This document shows, in pieces, positions 52,090-52,408 of a stretch of DNA of 52,408 nt; position 1 is the first letter of the stretch, and each line of letters begins with the position of its first letter. This stretch comes from Planctomycetaceae bacterium (GTDB lineage Bacteria > Planctomycetota > Planctomycetia > Pirellulales > Lacipirellulaceae). The stretch is from assembly GCA_002702655.1 (NCBI GenBank), contig PABB01000006.1:1-52408 (forward strand), read 5' to 3'. A program made the position numbers and the translations under genes. The notes under the pieces were generated by a model. It was given only the letters and a program-made list of their open reading frames with translations, had not been told where the DNA came from and ran no database searches.

Positions 52090-52408
52090 ATGGAAGATGA
52101 TGTCAACAAAGAAACACAGGTCGAAGTAGCGGCCGCGTATCGCGTCCGGCTTGCGGAAGGCGGCCGCGTGATCATTCCTGCCAGGGTCCGCGCTCGGCTG
52201 GGCTTGACTGAAGGCGACGTGTTGATCGGCGAGGTTGCCGACGACGCAATTGTCTGCAAGCGGTGGGATGGCACGGAAGAGGAACTTGAGTGTCGCGATC
52301 TGGCTCGCGAAATCGCGGCGGCATTCGAAAGCGTTCCGGACGGCCATCGCGACACGCTCGTCAGGATGCTCGCCGAGGATCACGGGCTCCTCTTCGCATT
52401 CGCCGGGA
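52090..52408 (+). CDS. AbrB/SpoVT-like domain protein (partial, runs off right edge)
   Basis: 106 codons are visible. After an acidic leader, residues 17-45 (YRVRLAEGGRVIIPARVR, then LGLTEGDVLIG) form the swapped-hairpin AbrB DNA-binding fold, as in antitoxins and transition-state regulators. GAGG lies a few bases before the ATG. The later part is a charged helical region (DLAREIAAAFE). A toxin partner (for example PIN) could follow beyond the window, but none is visible. The 3' end is missing. Confidence 0.72.
   Translation, partial: MEDDVNKETQVEVAAAYRVRLAEGGRVIIPARVRARLGLTEGDVLIGEVADDAIVCKRWDGTEEELECRDLAREIAAAFESVPDGHRDTLVRMLAEDHGLLFAFAG

Noticed and set aside
1-52408. CRISPR arrays, tRNA or rRNA genes
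   Set aside because: No regularly spaced repeats, cloverleaf-like sequences or rRNA-like stretches were seen on reading both strands. This was by eye, so a covariance-model search could still find a small RNA.

Overview
The window is GC-rich DNA from what is most likely a member of the Planctomycetota. The strongest marker is the pseudopilin-like protein at 50129-50722, which has a type IV N-methylation segment and the C-terminal H-x9-DG-like end (YLDGHVGEV) of the DUF1559 family that is greatly expanded in planctomycetes. TTG starts, many ATGA overlaps and long regulator/efflux cassettes fit this. Genus and species cannot be read from the sequence. No tRNA, rRNA or CRISPR array was seen.

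Layout. (1) 1-6833 looks like accessory DNA: a DEDDh 3'-5' exonuclease with a small upstream partner, an intact IS256-family element, a stand-alone LuxR-type HTH protein, a large protein ending in an NPPF-type DNA methyltransferase domain, a 54-aa one-zinc-knuckle protein and an unknown protein. (2) 7230-8518 is an intact IS3-family element. (3) 8777-12179 is a regulatory cluster: an apparently self-repressing TetR, a CsrA RNA-binding domain fused to a GHKL ATPase domain, a RimI-like acetyltransferase, a two-domain universal stress protein and an IS21 istB remnant. (4) 12380-17075 is a TetR-led catabolic/detoxification operon (epoxide-hydrolase-like enzyme, NmrA-like reductase, zinc-free quinone oxidoreductase) interrupted by an IS5-family element. 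(5) 17362-40317 is an efflux island: three RND pumps with their periplasmic adaptors, two outer-membrane factors and two more TetR regulators, with an unrelated ATP-grasp/class I amidotransferase/coiled-coil operon in the middle. (6) 40459-41468 is a truncated superoxide dismutase overlapping a crotonase-like gene. (7) 41498-47358 is a complete ybhGFSR-type ABC exporter with a divergent CecR-type TetR, the same gene order as in E. coli. (8) 47978-51304 is an OmpR-type response regulator and histidine kinase followed by the DUF1559 protein and a secreted or anchored helical protein. (9) An AbrB-like gene runs off the right end.

How the genes fit together. Most of the window serves sensing and export of toxic compounds. 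Two TetR proteins (12549 and 35149) share the recognition-helix region (KGSLYNYF), and both have palindromes of the form TGACC(N4)GGTCA next to or inside their promoters. This suggests that the hydrolase/reductase operon and the third RND pump form one regulon. Two CecR-like TetR proteins use different palindromes to control the second RND pump and the ABC exporter. Three IS elements keep perfect target duplications, so this stretch has been mobile recently. The most unusual single gene is the CsrA-GHKL ATPase fusion. The least explained operon is the ATP-grasp/amidotransferase/coiled-coil set.
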